From JANQEU01 sp965601455 (GTDB taxonomy: Bacteria > Bacteroidota > Bacteroidia > Cytophagales > Cyclobacteriaceae): a DNA stretch of 64,000 nt. Location of the stretch: positions 2,046,001 to 2,110,000 of the forward strand of contig OZ271831.1 in assembly GCA_965601455.1 (NCBI GenBank), written 5' to 3'. Positions 34,060 through 42,877 of the stretch are shown here, one piece after another. Made by a program: the position numbers and the translations under genes. Numbering within the stretch: the stretch's first letter is position 1; every line of letters begins with the position of its first letter. The notes below the pieces were generated by a model. That model saw only the letters and a program-made list of their open reading frames with translations. It made no database searches and was not told the DNA's origin.

Positions 34060-34665
34060 CTATTGACTTTGGTTAAGATTTTTCATCGCTCGCTTCTTTA
34101 TACGACTAAATGATTCCGGTTTTACACCGATAAATGAGGATATATAAATCTGAGGTACGCGTTGGAAGATGGTAGGATTCCTCTCCAATAGTTGCAAGTA
34201 CCTTTTCTCAGGACTAAGGGTTAGTAGAGACGCTACAATTTCTTGAAGACTAACCATTTCCTCTTCCATGGCAATTCTTGCCAGTTTCTCAAACTTTACA
34301 GAATGCTTCAATAGTTTCGTTGAGGCTTCCAAGCTAATGTAAGCTACTTCTGTGTTTTCTGTGGCTTGTAGAAAAAAGGTAGATGGTTTTTGATTCATGA
34401 AGCTGGAATAAGCACTAATAAATGATCCTTCCTGATAGAAATAAGCGGTTTTTTCTTCGCCGTTGAGAAGATAATATTGTCTAACAAAACCCGAGGAAAG
34501 GTAGAAAAACGCTTGAGAAACATCACCGGCTTTTAAAAGGAATGACCCTTTCCGATAAGACCTAATAGGAACCAATTCCTTTAGTATATCAATTTCTCCG
34601 CGCGATAGTCGAAAGTAGGATGATAGCTTCTCAACGAAAGAAGTTCTTGCTTGTTCACCAGACAT
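34060..34665 (-). CDS. Crp/Fnr family transcriptional regulator
   Basis: A cyclic-nucleotide-binding-like domain (YRKGSFLLKAGDVSQAFFYLSSGFVRQYYLLNGEEKTAYFYQEGSFISAYSSFM) followed by a C-terminal helix-turn-helix (RVPQIYISSFIGVKPESFSRIKKRAMK). The frame is open to an ATG at 34722, but that codon lies directly on the T-run of the terminator at 34723-34752, so ATG 34665 (201 residues, the family's usual length) is preferred. The domain lacks the cysteine cluster of true Fnr. Target genes unknown. Confidence 0.9.
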   Translation of the reverse strand: MSGEQARTSFVEKLSSYFRLSRGEIDILKELVPIRSYRKGSFLLKAGDVSQAFFYLSSGFVRQYYLLNGEEKTAYFYQEGSFISAYSSFMNQKPSTFFLQATENTEVAYISLEASTKLLKHSVKFEKLARIAMEEEMVSLQEIVASLLTLSPEKRYLQLLERNPTIFQRVPQIYISSFIGVKPESFSRIKKRAMKNLNQSQ

Positions 34666-34722
34666 GGTTTCAAGGTATTTGAAAAGTTGGAAATATAATG
34701 ATCGATCCCTAAAACAGGACAT

Positions 34723-34752
34723 AAAAAAACCTGATCGAGTAAACGACCAGGT
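34723..34752 (-). terminator. Rho-independent terminator of the fasciclin gene
   Basis: Read on the minus strand, ACCTGGTCG pairs with CGATCAGGT (one mismatch) and is followed by seven T. It lies 22 bases after the fasciclin stop. Its T-run reaches 34723, one base before the alternative ATG of the Crp/Fnr gene. Confidence 0.8.
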
Positions 34753-34774
34753 CTTATATTCATTCTAGTGTGAA

Positions 34775-35263
34775 TTATAACTCCAAGGAAGGAGGAAGTA
34801 TTACCTTGTCAATAACGTGGACAACTCCATTAGAAGCCATAATATCGGCGGCGGCAACTTTTGCGTCATTAATTTTAGCGCCGTCAGTTAAGTCTACTTT
34901 TATTTCATCTCCCTGGACGGTGGCAGCTGACATTCCGTTTGTTAAATCTGTAGACTTTACAGTTCCAGATACCACGTGATAGGTAAGGATTGCCACTAAT
35001 TTGTCCTTGTTTTCAGGTTTTAACAACATATCTAAAGTGCCCTCAGGAAGAGCGTTGAAAGCATCATTTGTAGGAGCGAATACAGTAAATGGTCCTTCAC
35101 CGCTTAAAGTTTCAACAAGTCCACCAGCCTTAACCGCAGCAACAAGCGTTGACAATGACTCCGTTCCAACTGCAAGCTCCACTATGTTTTTATCCTGTGC
35201 ATTTACCGAGGATACAACGAAAAGTAAAGCAACGATGCTCATTAAATAATTTCGATTTCTCAT
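34775..35263 (-). CDS. Secreted fasciclin (FAS1) domain protein
   Basis: From ATG 35263 the product is 162 residues with a signal peptide (NYLMSIVALLFVVSSVNAQ). One FAS1 domain fills the rest: LSTLVAAVKAGGLVETLSGEGPFTVFAPTNDAFNALPEGTLDMLL is the H1 region, VAILTYHVVSG follows, and GVVHVIDKVILPPSL is the H2 region. Such proteins usually act in adhesion or matrix contact outside the cell. The frame upstream to 35326 precedes the signal and is rejected. Confidence 0.93.
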   Translation of the reverse strand: MRNRNYLMSIVALLFVVSSVNAQDKNIVELAVGTESLSTLVAAVKAGGLVETLSGEGPFTVFAPTNDAFNALPEGTLDMLLKPENKDKLVAILTYHVVSGTVKSTDLTNGMSAATVQGDEIKVDLTDGAKINDAKVAAADIMASNGVVHVIDKVILPPSLEL

Positions 35264-35554
35264 TTTATCAAGTTTTTTAAATGGGTTATAAAGAAGTATA
35301 AACACATTATTAACCTTTTTGTTCAACTATAATGTAAAATAGTTAAACAATAATTCGGATTATAAGGATTGAATAGGTTTTGTTTCTTGCAATCAACAAA
35401 CTGGTTTTAACTTATAAATTGGATTTCATAGGTATGAAAGCTTCTGTTTTTGTTGACTTTCGCTGATCAAAATCATTCACCATACCAACAAAGGCGCTTT
35501 CCAAATCAGGATATTCAATCTATTTTAATCCTAGGTTCCCCAAGAATAATAGTC
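35264..35554. other. 291-base intergenic region with an inverted repeat
   Basis: No gene is seen. TTCAACTAT at 35322-35330 and ATAGTTAAA at 35339-35347 pair at 8 of 9 positions around an 8 base spacer, 59 bases upstream of the fasciclin start. It may be an operator for that gene. The remainder is AT-rich and holds the upstream region of the plus-strand gene at 35555. Confidence 0.35.
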
Positions 35555-35950
35555 ATGAATATCAAGAACAAAATACTAGGGCCCCAGTCAAAGTATGATT
35601 CTGACATACCTTTTTCGTATGAGGCCAGAATCGACAGCCTGGATGGTTTGGGAGATGATGAAACAGGCTTTGGATACTTTTACTCAGACACTCTTTGTGC
35701 GATGATTCAGTATCTCAGGGACGAGGAAATTTCACCTCTTGATGTGAAAATTTATGCTGTTTACGAAAATAAAGAACTACCGATTGATGTGAATCCGATG
35801 ATTACTGAGAAAGGGGATTGGATTTGTCGGCCTCATTTGTGCTCTGCACTGGAGAAACAGTATAGAACCACATTGCAACCAGAATACAAAGGACATCATA
35901 AACAGGGTGATTGTTCATTTGATGACCGAGATGATAAACGAATCATATAG
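35555..35950 (+). CDS. Conserved-looking cytosolic protein of unknown function
   Basis: From ATG 35555 the product is 131 residues; a longer frame opens at 35450 but the added part looks non-coding. It has SDIPFSYEARIDSLDG, YFYSDTLCAMIQYLRDEEISPLDVKIYAVYENKELPIDVNPMI and a C-terminal part with WICRPHLCSALEKQY and CSFDDRDDK. The even spacing of Cys residues may be structural. No family is known to me. It ends 4 bases from the convergent hydrolase gene. Confidence 0.68.
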   Translation: MNIKNKILGPQSKYDSDIPFSYEARIDSLDGLGDDETGFGYFYSDTLCAMIQYLRDEEISPLDVKIYAVYENKELPIDVNPMITEKGDWICRPHLCSALEKQYRTTLQPEYKGHHKQGDCSFDDRDDKRII

Positions 35951-35954
35951 AACC

Positions 35955-36788
35955 TCAAATAGAAGTCTTTACCTTCTTATCGAAGTCCCTGACAGCTGAC
36001 TTGACCATGTTCATTTTTGATAACTGACCGTGGGAAAGAAGGTGTATATATCCATGCTCATTTAACTTCATGGCCTTGTAAATCTCTTTTGGACTATATC
36101 CTTTCTGATACCAGGAAATTACGGTTTGGTAGAATCCCTGTAAGTAAGAAAGCTTCTTCTCGAGCTTCTCTCTACCATCTTTCAATCTTGGATTGTGGCT
36201 GCAAAACATGACTTCGAAATCGAGATCGAGTATCTTCTTAATCGATTGAATCTGCTTTTCGATGCTTTCTTCTTTCATGAAATATCCAATGTAGGAATTG
36301 ATGTATAGATCTGCAGAAAAAAGCCATTTTTGGGTGGGTTCGTAAAGTGCTGCCATATCATCAGCGTGTCCCGGAATTGGGATGATCTGGAAAGTGTAGT
36401 TATCAGTAGTCAAAGCGTTGGAAACAGGCTTTAGATCGTGATACGCTGGTCGATCTCCCCAAACAGCATGTTGAGCAAAACTCAATCCAGGTGGATTTTT
36501 CATTAATTCACAGCAAAGTTCAGGTGCGAAAACGGGGCAATCGAATTGTTCTTTAAGCGCTGGAATATTACCTGAATGGTCTTCGTGGTGATGTGTAATG
36601 AACAGCTGTTTTACATCCAGTTCAGAAAGAGAGTTCAAGATTGTTTTCTGAGCTCTGATTTGGCCACTATCAATTAGGAGGCCATCCACGAAGTAGATGT
36701 AGACAAAAAGTGAAGGTCTCCCGAAAGGGCTATAACCGTATCGAAAGAAACGCACATCCTCAAACTCAAATTTGTCTACGGTGGTCAT
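35955..36788 (-). CDS. Metallo-beta-lactamase-fold hydrolase
   Basis: A 277-residue protein with the zinc motif THHHEDHSG at about residues 79-87. Other metal-binding segments are IPGHADDMAALYEP and the later FSADLY and CSHNPRL. The C-terminal helical part (KGYSPKEIYKAMKLNEHGYIHLLSHG) is a winged-helix-like tail. Many such proteins are glyoxalase II-like or act on lactones; the substrate is not clear. It starts 6 bases after the Dabb gene on the same strand, suggesting an operon. Confidence 0.9.
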   Translation of the reverse strand: MTTVDKFEFEDVRFFRYGYSPFGRPSLFVYIYFVDGLLIDSGQIRAQKTILNSLSELDVKQLFITHHHEDHSGNIPALKEQFDCPVFAPELCCELMKNPPGLSFAQHAVWGDRPAYHDLKPVSNALTTDNYTFQIIPIPGHADDMAALYEPTQKWLFSADLYINSYIGYFMKEESIEKQIQSIKKILDLDFEVMFCSHNPRLKDGREKLEKKLSYLQGFYQTVISWYQKGYSPKEIYKAMKLNEHGYIHLLSHGQLSKMNMVKSAVRDFDKKVKTSI

Positions 36789-36794
36789 TCCGAA

Positions 36795-37211
36795 CTAGTC
36801 ACCAACCCAGTAATCTACCACTAGAACATCTTCAAGAATGGGACTGATTATTTCTCCGAAAGCTTTATGATCCGGATGAGGTAAGTAAATATCTCGTCCT
36901 TCTTCACTGTCAAACGTAATAAAATAGCAGTGAGTAAATCCTTTATCTAATCCTTCCGGACTGTTATTGATTCCCCACTCAAATTCCTTAATCACATCAA
37001 TTTTCGAAGGTAGTTCGGAAAAGGCTCTTTCTGCTTTCTTGATGGCCTCTTCAGCTGTATTTTCCTTGAATTTAAATAGTACAACATGTCTAAGCTTTTT
37101 TTCATTTTGTTCTTCCATAGCTACAGATGTATCAGTTTTAGTCGCTGATTTTGCCTCGTTGTATCCAATTAAAAGAGTGAGCAAACACGTTAACAGTAGG
37201 ATCTTGTTCAT
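36795..37211 (-). CDS. Dabb (stress-responsive A/B barrel) protein, exported
   Basis: From ATG 37211 the product is 138 residues with a signal peptide (NKILLLTCLLTLLIGYNEAKSA). The Dabb fold shows in RHVVLFKFKENTAEEAIKKAERAFSELPSKIDVIKEFEWGINNSPEGLDKGFTHCYFITFDSEEGRDIYLPHPDHKAFGEI. Dabb domains dimerise into small barrels and are linked to stress or to polyketide-type cyclisation. A 12-residue longer frame to 37247 is unlikely. Confidence 0.9.
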   Translation of the reverse strand: MNKILLLTCLLTLLIGYNEAKSATKTDTSVAMEEQNEKKLRHVVLFKFKENTAEEAIKKAERAFSELPSKIDVIKEFEWGINNSPEGLDKGFTHCYFITFDSEEGRDIYLPHPDHKAFGEIISPILEDVLVVDYWVGD

Positions 37212-37323
37212 TTTCGATCTCAATTTTTTTTGAAACGAAGATATCACATAGAGCTTTCTTTTTTCAGGTAAATGTCGGCTTCGATCTATCTAATTGTATA
37301 TTGGCTGATTACCTTACGCAACC

Positions 37324-38661
37324 ATGAGCCGCAGAGACCTTACAACTGGTAGCATACCTAGAAACTTAGTCAGTCTTACTTTGCCAATGATGTTGGGCAT
37401 CATAAGTATGGTAGCCTTTAATCTGATCGATACTTACTTTGTTGGACAGCTTGGTAAAACCGAGTTGGCGGCACTGAGTTTTACATTTCCCGTGATCATG
37501 GTCATTTTTAGCATCATCCAGGGACTTGGCATTGGTGCTACGGCGTTAATCGCCAAATCAATTGGTCAGGGAAATCGCAAAAAAGCGGCTCGAGAAACAA
37601 CCGACAGCATTGCGCTAACACTTTTGCTAACAGGCGCCTTTGTTGTTGCAGGTTCTCTCACTATACAACCAACTCTGAGGTTGTTAGGCGCATCAGAATT
37701 AACCGCATCGCTGGCGGGAGAGTACCTGGGTATATGGTATTATGCGCTATTCTTTGTTTCTGTGCCGTTTGTCGGCAATAGTGCTATACGAGCTACCGGG
37801 GATGCGAGAACACCTTCATACATCATGTTATTTGCGGTTTTCATTAACGCCGTCCTTGATCCAATATTGATTTTTGGTTATTTGGGTTTTCCTGCATTGG
37901 GTTTGAAAGGGGCTGCCATCGCAACGGCAATATCCAGAGCATTGACCATGATACTTTCGTTTTATATCCTGATCAAGCGGGAAAACCTAATCACCTTTGA
38001 GATCCCTACACGCCAGGTACTTACTGGCTGCTGGCAAAGCATTTTATACATCGCGTTGCCCTCAGGGTTGGCCAGACTCGTAGTGCCTATAGCTACTGGG
38101 GTCATAACAGCACTTCTGGCAGTATACGGGGAGTCTGCAGTTGCCGCATTTGGAGTAGGTAGCAGGATTGAGTTTCTTGCCAGTAGTCTGTTATTTGCAC
38201 TGGCGGCCTCGATCGGACCTTTCGTTGGTCAGAACCTGGGAAAGGGGAATATGGAAAGAGTAAAGGAAGCGGTAAAGGTGAGTAATACTTTCTCAATTTT
38301 TTGGGGACTCTTTGCCTGGGCAGTTTTAGCCGCCTTCTCGAGACCTATCGCAACTATTTTTAATGACAATATCGAGGTCATAGAGTCCGTTCAGTTATTT
38401 CTTTGGATTGTTCCGGCGGGATTTGGGTTACAAGGTGTTTTAAGTATCGTCAATAGTAGTTTGAACACGATGAATAAACCCATTCAAGCATCCCTTATTA
38501 TAGCCATTCAGATGTTGGTGATTGGGTTACCTATTATTTATATCGGAAAAACCTACTTTGATGTCATGGGTATTTTTGTAGGACTTGCTTTAACGTACAT
38601 CATTGGAGGATTGATAAGTTTTTGGTTCAATTCCAAAACACTCGGTTCTAGGACGAATTGA
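37324..38661 (+). CDS. MATE family efflux transporter
   Basis: A 445-residue protein with about twelve membrane helices and the MATE N-terminus TTGSIPRNLVSLTLPMMLGIISMVAFNLIDTYFVGQLGKTELAALSFTFPV. The second half repeats the pattern (IALPSGLARLVVPIATGVITALLAVYGESAVAAFGVGSRIEFLAS). It exports cationic drugs or metabolites in exchange for Na+ or H+. The start ATG at 37324 follows a 112-base intergenic region. It is followed by the DUF3089 gene 25 bases later. Confidence 0.94.
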   Translation: MSRRDLTTGSIPRNLVSLTLPMMLGIISMVAFNLIDTYFVGQLGKTELAALSFTFPVIMVIFSIIQGLGIGATALIAKSIGQGNRKKAARETTDSIALTLLLTGAFVVAGSLTIQPTLRLLGASELTASLAGEYLGIWYYALFFVSVPFVGNSAIRATGDARTPSYIMLFAVFINAVLDPILIFGYLGFPALGLKGAAIATAISRALTMILSFYILIKRENLITFEIPTRQVLTGCWQSILYIALPSGLARLVVPIATGVITALLAVYGESAVAAFGVGSRIEFLASSLLFALAASIGPFVGQNLGKGNMERVKEAVKVSNTFSIFWGLFAWAVLAAFSRPIATIFNDNIEVIESVQLFLWIVPAGFGLQGVLSIVNSSLNTMNKPIQASLIIAIQMLVIGLPIIYIGKTYFDVMGIFVGLALTYIIGGLISFWFNSKTLGSRTN

Positions 38662-38686
38662 AATTGAAGGATTTATTTACAAAACC

Positions 38687-39685
38687 ATGACCATCAGAAC
38701 GATTGACCAGATAATGGCAAGGTTGCCAGTAAGTTTTTTAGTCTTTCTTATACCTGTTTATTGTCATGCTCAGTCGAAACCACTGGACTATAGTGACGCT
38801 ACAAATTGGGCTGTTATTCCCGGAGACACTATAGAGGTTTGGCAAAGTCTGCCTATTAATGGTTCGTTAAATGATGTGGATGTCTTCTATGTTTATCCTA
38901 CACTACTGACAGATGATAAGGACAAACGCTGGAATTATCCTATTGAAGATGAAGACCATCGGGAAAGTGTTATAACCTCAACCGTAAAGTATCAGGCCTC
39001 TGCCTGGGCTGATGCCGGAAGGGTATACGTCCCATACTACAGGCAAGCACACTTACGATCTTATGATAAATTGGAAAAAGGAGGAGAAGAAGCTTTATTA
39101 TTTGCATACGAGGATGTCAGAGCCTCGTTTCAATATTATCTGGATTATTTTAATGATGGGAGACCTATCATACTTGCAGGCCATAGTCAGGGAAGCACAC
39201 ATCTTTCTCGGATAGTAAAGGAATTTTTCGATGAAAAGCCCTTGCAAGACCGGCTGGTAGCAGCGTATCTGCCAGGCATCGGGATTCCTCGTGACTTTTA
39301 CAGCTCCATTAAGTTGATGACTTCACCTGATGAAATTGGTGGTTATGTGACATGGAATACCTGCAAAAGAAGATACAATACAGAACGCTACAGGAAGTGG
39401 TATAAGGGAAAAGCCGCTATTAACCCTGTGACATGGGATAGCACAGTCGTTGTGGAAAAATCGAATCATAGGGGCTTTCTCTACACCAATGATAAGTTGT
39501 ACAAGAATAGCTTCGATACACATTTAGTAGACGGAGCGATTTGGATTACTGCACCAAAATTTCCTATGAGAGTAATGACTATCTGGATGAAAAATTATCA
39601 CGTCGGAGATGTTAATCTATTTTGGGAAGATATCCGCCTAAATGCAAAGGTTAGGGCGCAAGTGTATCTTATGCAGTCCAAATGA
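38687..39685 (+). CDS. DUF3089 alpha/beta-hydrolase-like secreted protein
   Basis: A 332-residue protein with a signal peptide ending near YCHA. DUF3089 markers: NWAVIPGDTIEVWQSLPING, DVFYVYPTLL, the hydrolase nucleophile region LAGHSQGSTHLSRIV with the Ser of G-x-S-x-G, and TWNTCKRRYN. The C-terminal HLVDGAIWIT and MKNYHVGDVNLFW supply the likely catalytic histidine. It probably hydrolyses an ester in the periplasm. An internal ATG at 38714 is an alternative start. Confidence 0.87.
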   Translation: MTIRTIDQIMARLPVSFLVFLIPVYCHAQSKPLDYSDATNWAVIPGDTIEVWQSLPINGSLNDVDVFYVYPTLLTDDKDKRWNYPIEDEDHRESVITSTVKYQASAWADAGRVYVPYYRQAHLRSYDKLEKGGEEALLFAYEDVRASFQYYLDYFNDGRPIILAGHSQGSTHLSRIVKEFFDEKPLQDRLVAAYLPGIGIPRDFYSSIKLMTSPDEIGGYVTWNTCKRRYNTERYRKWYKGKAAINPVTWDSTVVVEKSNHRGFLYTNDKLYKNSFDTHLVDGAIWITAPKFPMRVMTIWMKNYHVGDVNLFWEDIRLNAKVRAQVYLMQSK

Positions 39686-39701
39686 GGATCGGCGAAACCG
39701 T

Positions 39702-40862
39702 CTAATAAGTAAGACCCTCCGGCTTACTGAATTTCGGATCATCAACCAACTGATGATCAGTAAGCGTCTTGAGGAAGGCCACCAGATCTTGTTTTTCTTG
39801 CGCTAAAAGCCGAACACCACCATAAGCTACATTTTTCATAAGCGGGTTTACATAGGGTGAGTTTATCAAACCTTCAGAATAAAAATCAATTACCTCTTCC
39901 AATGTTTTAAACCTACCATCGTGCATATACGGGCCAGTCAACTCGACATTGATTAAGCTTGGTGCTTTATAGGCACCTCTATCCAAATTGTCACCTGTGA
40001 CCGCAAAACGATCTCTCTCATCGTTAAATACTGAGTCCTTCGCATTATTGTAGTATTCATTAGTGGTCATTAGAAATCCACCATGGCAGTGAAAACAGTC
40101 TGCCTCCTCGGAAAAGAATAACTCCAAGCCTCTGTACTCTTGTTCGCTTAGTACCTCATTGCCCTCGATATACTGGTGATACCTGGAATTGTTGCTAATA
40201 ATTGTTCGGACAAATTGGGCAATAGCCTTGGAAATGCGATCAATGTTTATCTCTTCCGTTCCAAAGGCATCATTGAACATGGGTGGATATAGAGGTTCTG
40301 ATGATAGTAACTCAACGGATTGTTCTACGGACCCATTGATCTCATGTGGTGCTACAATCGACATCCATACCAACGATTCAATATTCTTAAAGTGATATTC
40401 CACTTGGGCTGGTACATCATACGATTCCGAACCTAGTAGTGGATTGGAATCATTCACCAGGCCATTCCAAAGGTAACCGTTGGAATTGTAGACAAGATTA
40501 GCTAGTGGCAATGGGAAATGGGGAGTAGGTATTCCGGTTAAGCCAACCGGCTGACCATCCCTAAACCTCGGATGATCTAAGCCCACATCAAATCCATTCT
40601 TTTGAGAGTGACAGGTGGAGCAGGACATAAGCGAGTCAGGATGCGACCGACCGGATAATCTTCCATCATGAAACAGGTATCTACCCAATAGTACACCTTC
40701 TTCTGTCGTTGGGTTATCTATCGGTATATTCAAATCATTTGGATAATAGAAGATATCAGGAAAAGAATAAGGAGTCGGACCCCGTTCAATCTCATTATCC
40801 GAGTTACATCCAACAGGTAGAATCAGCATAGTTACTAAGACGAATACAAGCAAACGAGTCAT
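39702..40862 (-). CDS. Di-heme cytochrome c peroxidase/MauG-like lipoprotein (MbnH-like)
   Basis: From ATG 40862 the product is 386 residues with a lipoprotein signal (LILPVGC, Cys19). Two heme c motifs occur: CSTCH at 81-85 and CFHCH at 256-260. Around them are the family segments GRYLFHDGRLSG, LANLVYNSNGYLWNG and the closing TGPYMHDGRFKTLEEVIDFYS and DLVAFLKTLTD. In classical peroxidases the pair of hemes reduces H2O2; in MauG and MbnH they oxidise a protein partner. Its position after an MbnP-like gene argues for the MbnH role. A frame to 40928 would overlap the upstream gene. Confidence 0.9.
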   Translation of the reverse strand: MTRLLVFVLVTMLILPVGCNSDNEIERGPTPYSFPDIFYYPNDLNIPIDNPTTEEGVLLGRYLFHDGRLSGRSHPDSLMSCSTCHSQKNGFDVGLDHPRFRDGQPVGLTGIPTPHFPLPLANLVYNSNGYLWNGLVNDSNPLLGSESYDVPAQVEYHFKNIESLVWMSIVAPHEINGSVEQSVELLSSEPLYPPMFNDAFGTEEINIDRISKAIAQFVRTIISNNSRYHQYIEGNEVLSEQEYRGLELFFSEEADCFHCHGGFLMTTNEYYNNAKDSVFNDERDRFAVTGDNLDRGAYKAPSLINVELTGPYMHDGRFKTLEEVIDFYSEGLINSPYVNPLMKNVAYGGVRLLAQEKQDLVAFLKTLTDHQLVDDPKFSKPEGLTY

Positions 40863-40875
40863 AGACACCTCATAA

Positions 40876-41673
40876 TTAGTCGACGGAACCAATAGTAAAT
40901 GTGTTTTCCATACCGTTTTCACATCCAATTTTCATGGCTTCCTGGTTGTTCATTATTCTACCCCCAATAGAATTGAAGTCCCATACATTGGGATTTTCGA
41001 ACCATTTTTCAATATTCATAACAATGGGTACGGTCAATGATTCGGAAGACTCCGAAGTAGAAAGTCCCAGGGTAACTTCAAACCAGTTTTGATGGAAAAT
41101 AGGAACATCATTTTCCATTGTTCTGCCTACACCGAGGTGGAAATTGAATGGCTGTCTTATATCCAAAGTATCCATCCAGAATCCATTCAACTTCATGTAG
41201 TGATATCCACCGTTATCTCCACCCATGGGAAATGGCCATATCATATTCGTTTCCGGAATATCCGGAAATCGAGCCACCGTATTGTTCTCATCCTTTAAGC
41301 CAAATGTGAATTTGACTCTATTGTAGTCTTTGGCTGGAATAGGTTCGTTTATCGTCCAGGAAAAGGTAGTTGGAATATTGGTATCAATGTAGTGGACATT
41401 GTCATCCTGCTCCACAAGGTAAGACTCGTCTTCGGATGTCAGCAGCTCTACATCAGAAATAAACCATTGTACTTCAGTTACTTCGTATTCATTCCCGGCG
41501 GCGTTGGTGTAAATCATTTCATCCAATGTCACCAGAGATCCATTCACTTGATGATCAAAAGTGAATTGCAGGTTGATATCTTTCAACTTAACCTCATCGT
41601 CATTGTTACAACCGGTAAATAGGCCAATGCTGGTAATCAATAAGAAGCCAAAGAATTTATTTACGGTTTTCAT
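40876..41673 (-). CDS. MbnP-like lipoprotein (copper-binding family)
   Basis: A 265-residue protein with a lipoprotein signal (LFTGC, Cys22). It carries the MbnP family pattern: INLQFTFDHQVNG at the start, YTNAAGNEYEVTEVQWFISDVEL, the block NMIWPFPMGGDNGGYHYMKLNGFWMD, FNFHLGVG, and HQNWFEVTLGL. In characterised MbnP a tryptophan is converted by the di-heme partner to kynurenine, which helps bind copper. Several tryptophans here are candidates, including those in QWFIS and NMIWPF. The next gene, 13 bases downstream, encodes the likely modifying enzyme. Confidence 0.85.
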   Translation of the reverse strand: MKTVNKFFGFLLITSIGLFTGCNNDDEVKLKDINLQFTFDHQVNGSLVTLDEMIYTNAAGNEYEVTEVQWFISDVELLTSEDESYLVEQDDNVHYIDTNIPTTFSWTINEPIPAKDYNRVKFTFGLKDENNTVARFPDIPETNMIWPFPMGGDNGGYHYMKLNGFWMDTLDIRQPFNFHLGVGRTMENDVPIFHQNWFEVTLGLSTSESSESLTVPIVMNIEKWFENPNVWDFNSIGGRIMNNQEAMKIGCENGMENTFTIGSVD

Positions 41674-41689
41674 AGTACTCGATTTATTC

Positions 41690-42679
41690 TCATAGTTGAT
41701 AAATAATTCCGCTGATCAACCTCCCGGCAACCCCAAGCTGTGGGCCTTTTAGTTTCTCGGCGATGGGCCTTTGATATAGCGTATTGAATTGTAGTTTGCC
41801 GTAGGCGAGCCCAAAACCCAGGGCACCCAGGGTTGTGTGACCGCCTGTTTCCGGAAGAACATCACCATATTCCCTGTCTACATCTGCATACTCCCAATAG
41901 AAACCTGCTGTTGGTCTAAGACTCCATTTCCTGACGGTGAAATGATAAGTGAAATCCATTACTCCGAGAAAGGCGTTTCCATAATCGTATTCGACCTCGT
42001 TTTCAGTTGTCCAACCTTTTATTAAATGGGTCCTGGTGGAAAATTGATTGGTGGCAAAGCCGTATTCCAATGAGGTGAATAAATCAGGTATTCCTGCACC
42101 AGGTAATAAAGTATGATCAACCTGGAAAGACTGTTGTTGGTTAATGTCTTCAATTGTTCTGGTTGTGGAAATTCTTGCCCCGACTCCAGGTCTGATATAA
42201 TGTTTCTCGCCAACAGGTATTTTAAATCTCAGTCGGGTTGTGAGATCTCCCCATCCCGAGTACTGAATGGTGGTATCTCGTACAGGATTTACCCCTGAAA
42301 CATCTAAAATACGTTGATAGTACAGCGTACTATTTTCATACGGAAGGAAAACGGTAACATCCAGCATTTTACCTACGCGGACCATACCCTGTAATTCGTA
42401 AACGACTAATGTGTTGAAGTCCTTCCGAGTCTCATCAACCTGAATTTCGGGTGGTAGTTGGTGACTTATTCGTGAATTGGGAGATTGTTGAGGGGCGAAG
42501 AAGCGATGACTGTGATCAATGATACTATACCCATTCTTGACCGTATATCGATTGAAAACTCCAAGGTAGGAAGAAGGCGATTCAGGCGACTGGAAAGAGT
42601 AGTACGGACATAACCCACAGGCGGAAACCAATTGGGTAACGAAAAAAAAGAAAAGGAAAAAGATGTTCCTGATGTTCAT
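41690..42679 (-). CDS. Outer-membrane beta-barrel with N-terminal CxxC, first gene of the MbnP/MbnH cassette
   Basis: From ATG 42679 the product is 329 residues. A signal peptide (FFLFFFFVTQLVSA) ends just before Cys21-Gly-Leu-Cys24, so the mature protein would begin with a CxxC, or Cys21 may be lipidated. The rest is a chain of barrel-type strands (LDVTVFLPYENSTLYYQ, LTTRLRFKIPVG, WSLRPTAGFYWEYADV) ending in QLGVAGRLISGIIYQL. It lies 16 bases upstream of the MbnP-like gene. A role in copper passage or anchoring is an inference from context and the CxxC. Confidence 0.75.
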   Translation of the reverse strand: MNIRNIFFLFFFFVTQLVSACGLCPYYSFQSPESPSSYLGVFNRYTVKNGYSIIDHSHRFFAPQQSPNSRISHQLPPEIQVDETRKDFNTLVVYELQGMVRVGKMLDVTVFLPYENSTLYYQRILDVSGVNPVRDTTIQYSGWGDLTTRLRFKIPVGEKHYIRPGVGARISTTRTIEDINQQQSFQVDHTLLPGAGIPDLFTSLEYGFATNQFSTRTHLIKGWTTENEVEYDYGNAFLGVMDFTYHFTVRKWSLRPTAGFYWEYADVDREYGDVLPETGGHTTLGALGFGLAYGKLQFNTLYQRPIAEKLKGPQLGVAGRLISGIIYQL

Positions 42680-42877
42680 TTTCCCAATCAATAGATTATG
42701 AAATCCCTCAAGCCCACACCACCAACTTTATTAACAACCATATGAGGCCTCAGGTTTACCTCAAACTCAATTATTCTTAAAGAAACTCAAGAACAATTAT
42801 GTTGCTTGTGATAAATGTCACCTTCATAGAACACTTTTGTTCTTAGGAAGGATTTTTCAGTATCAATTAGAATTTCT

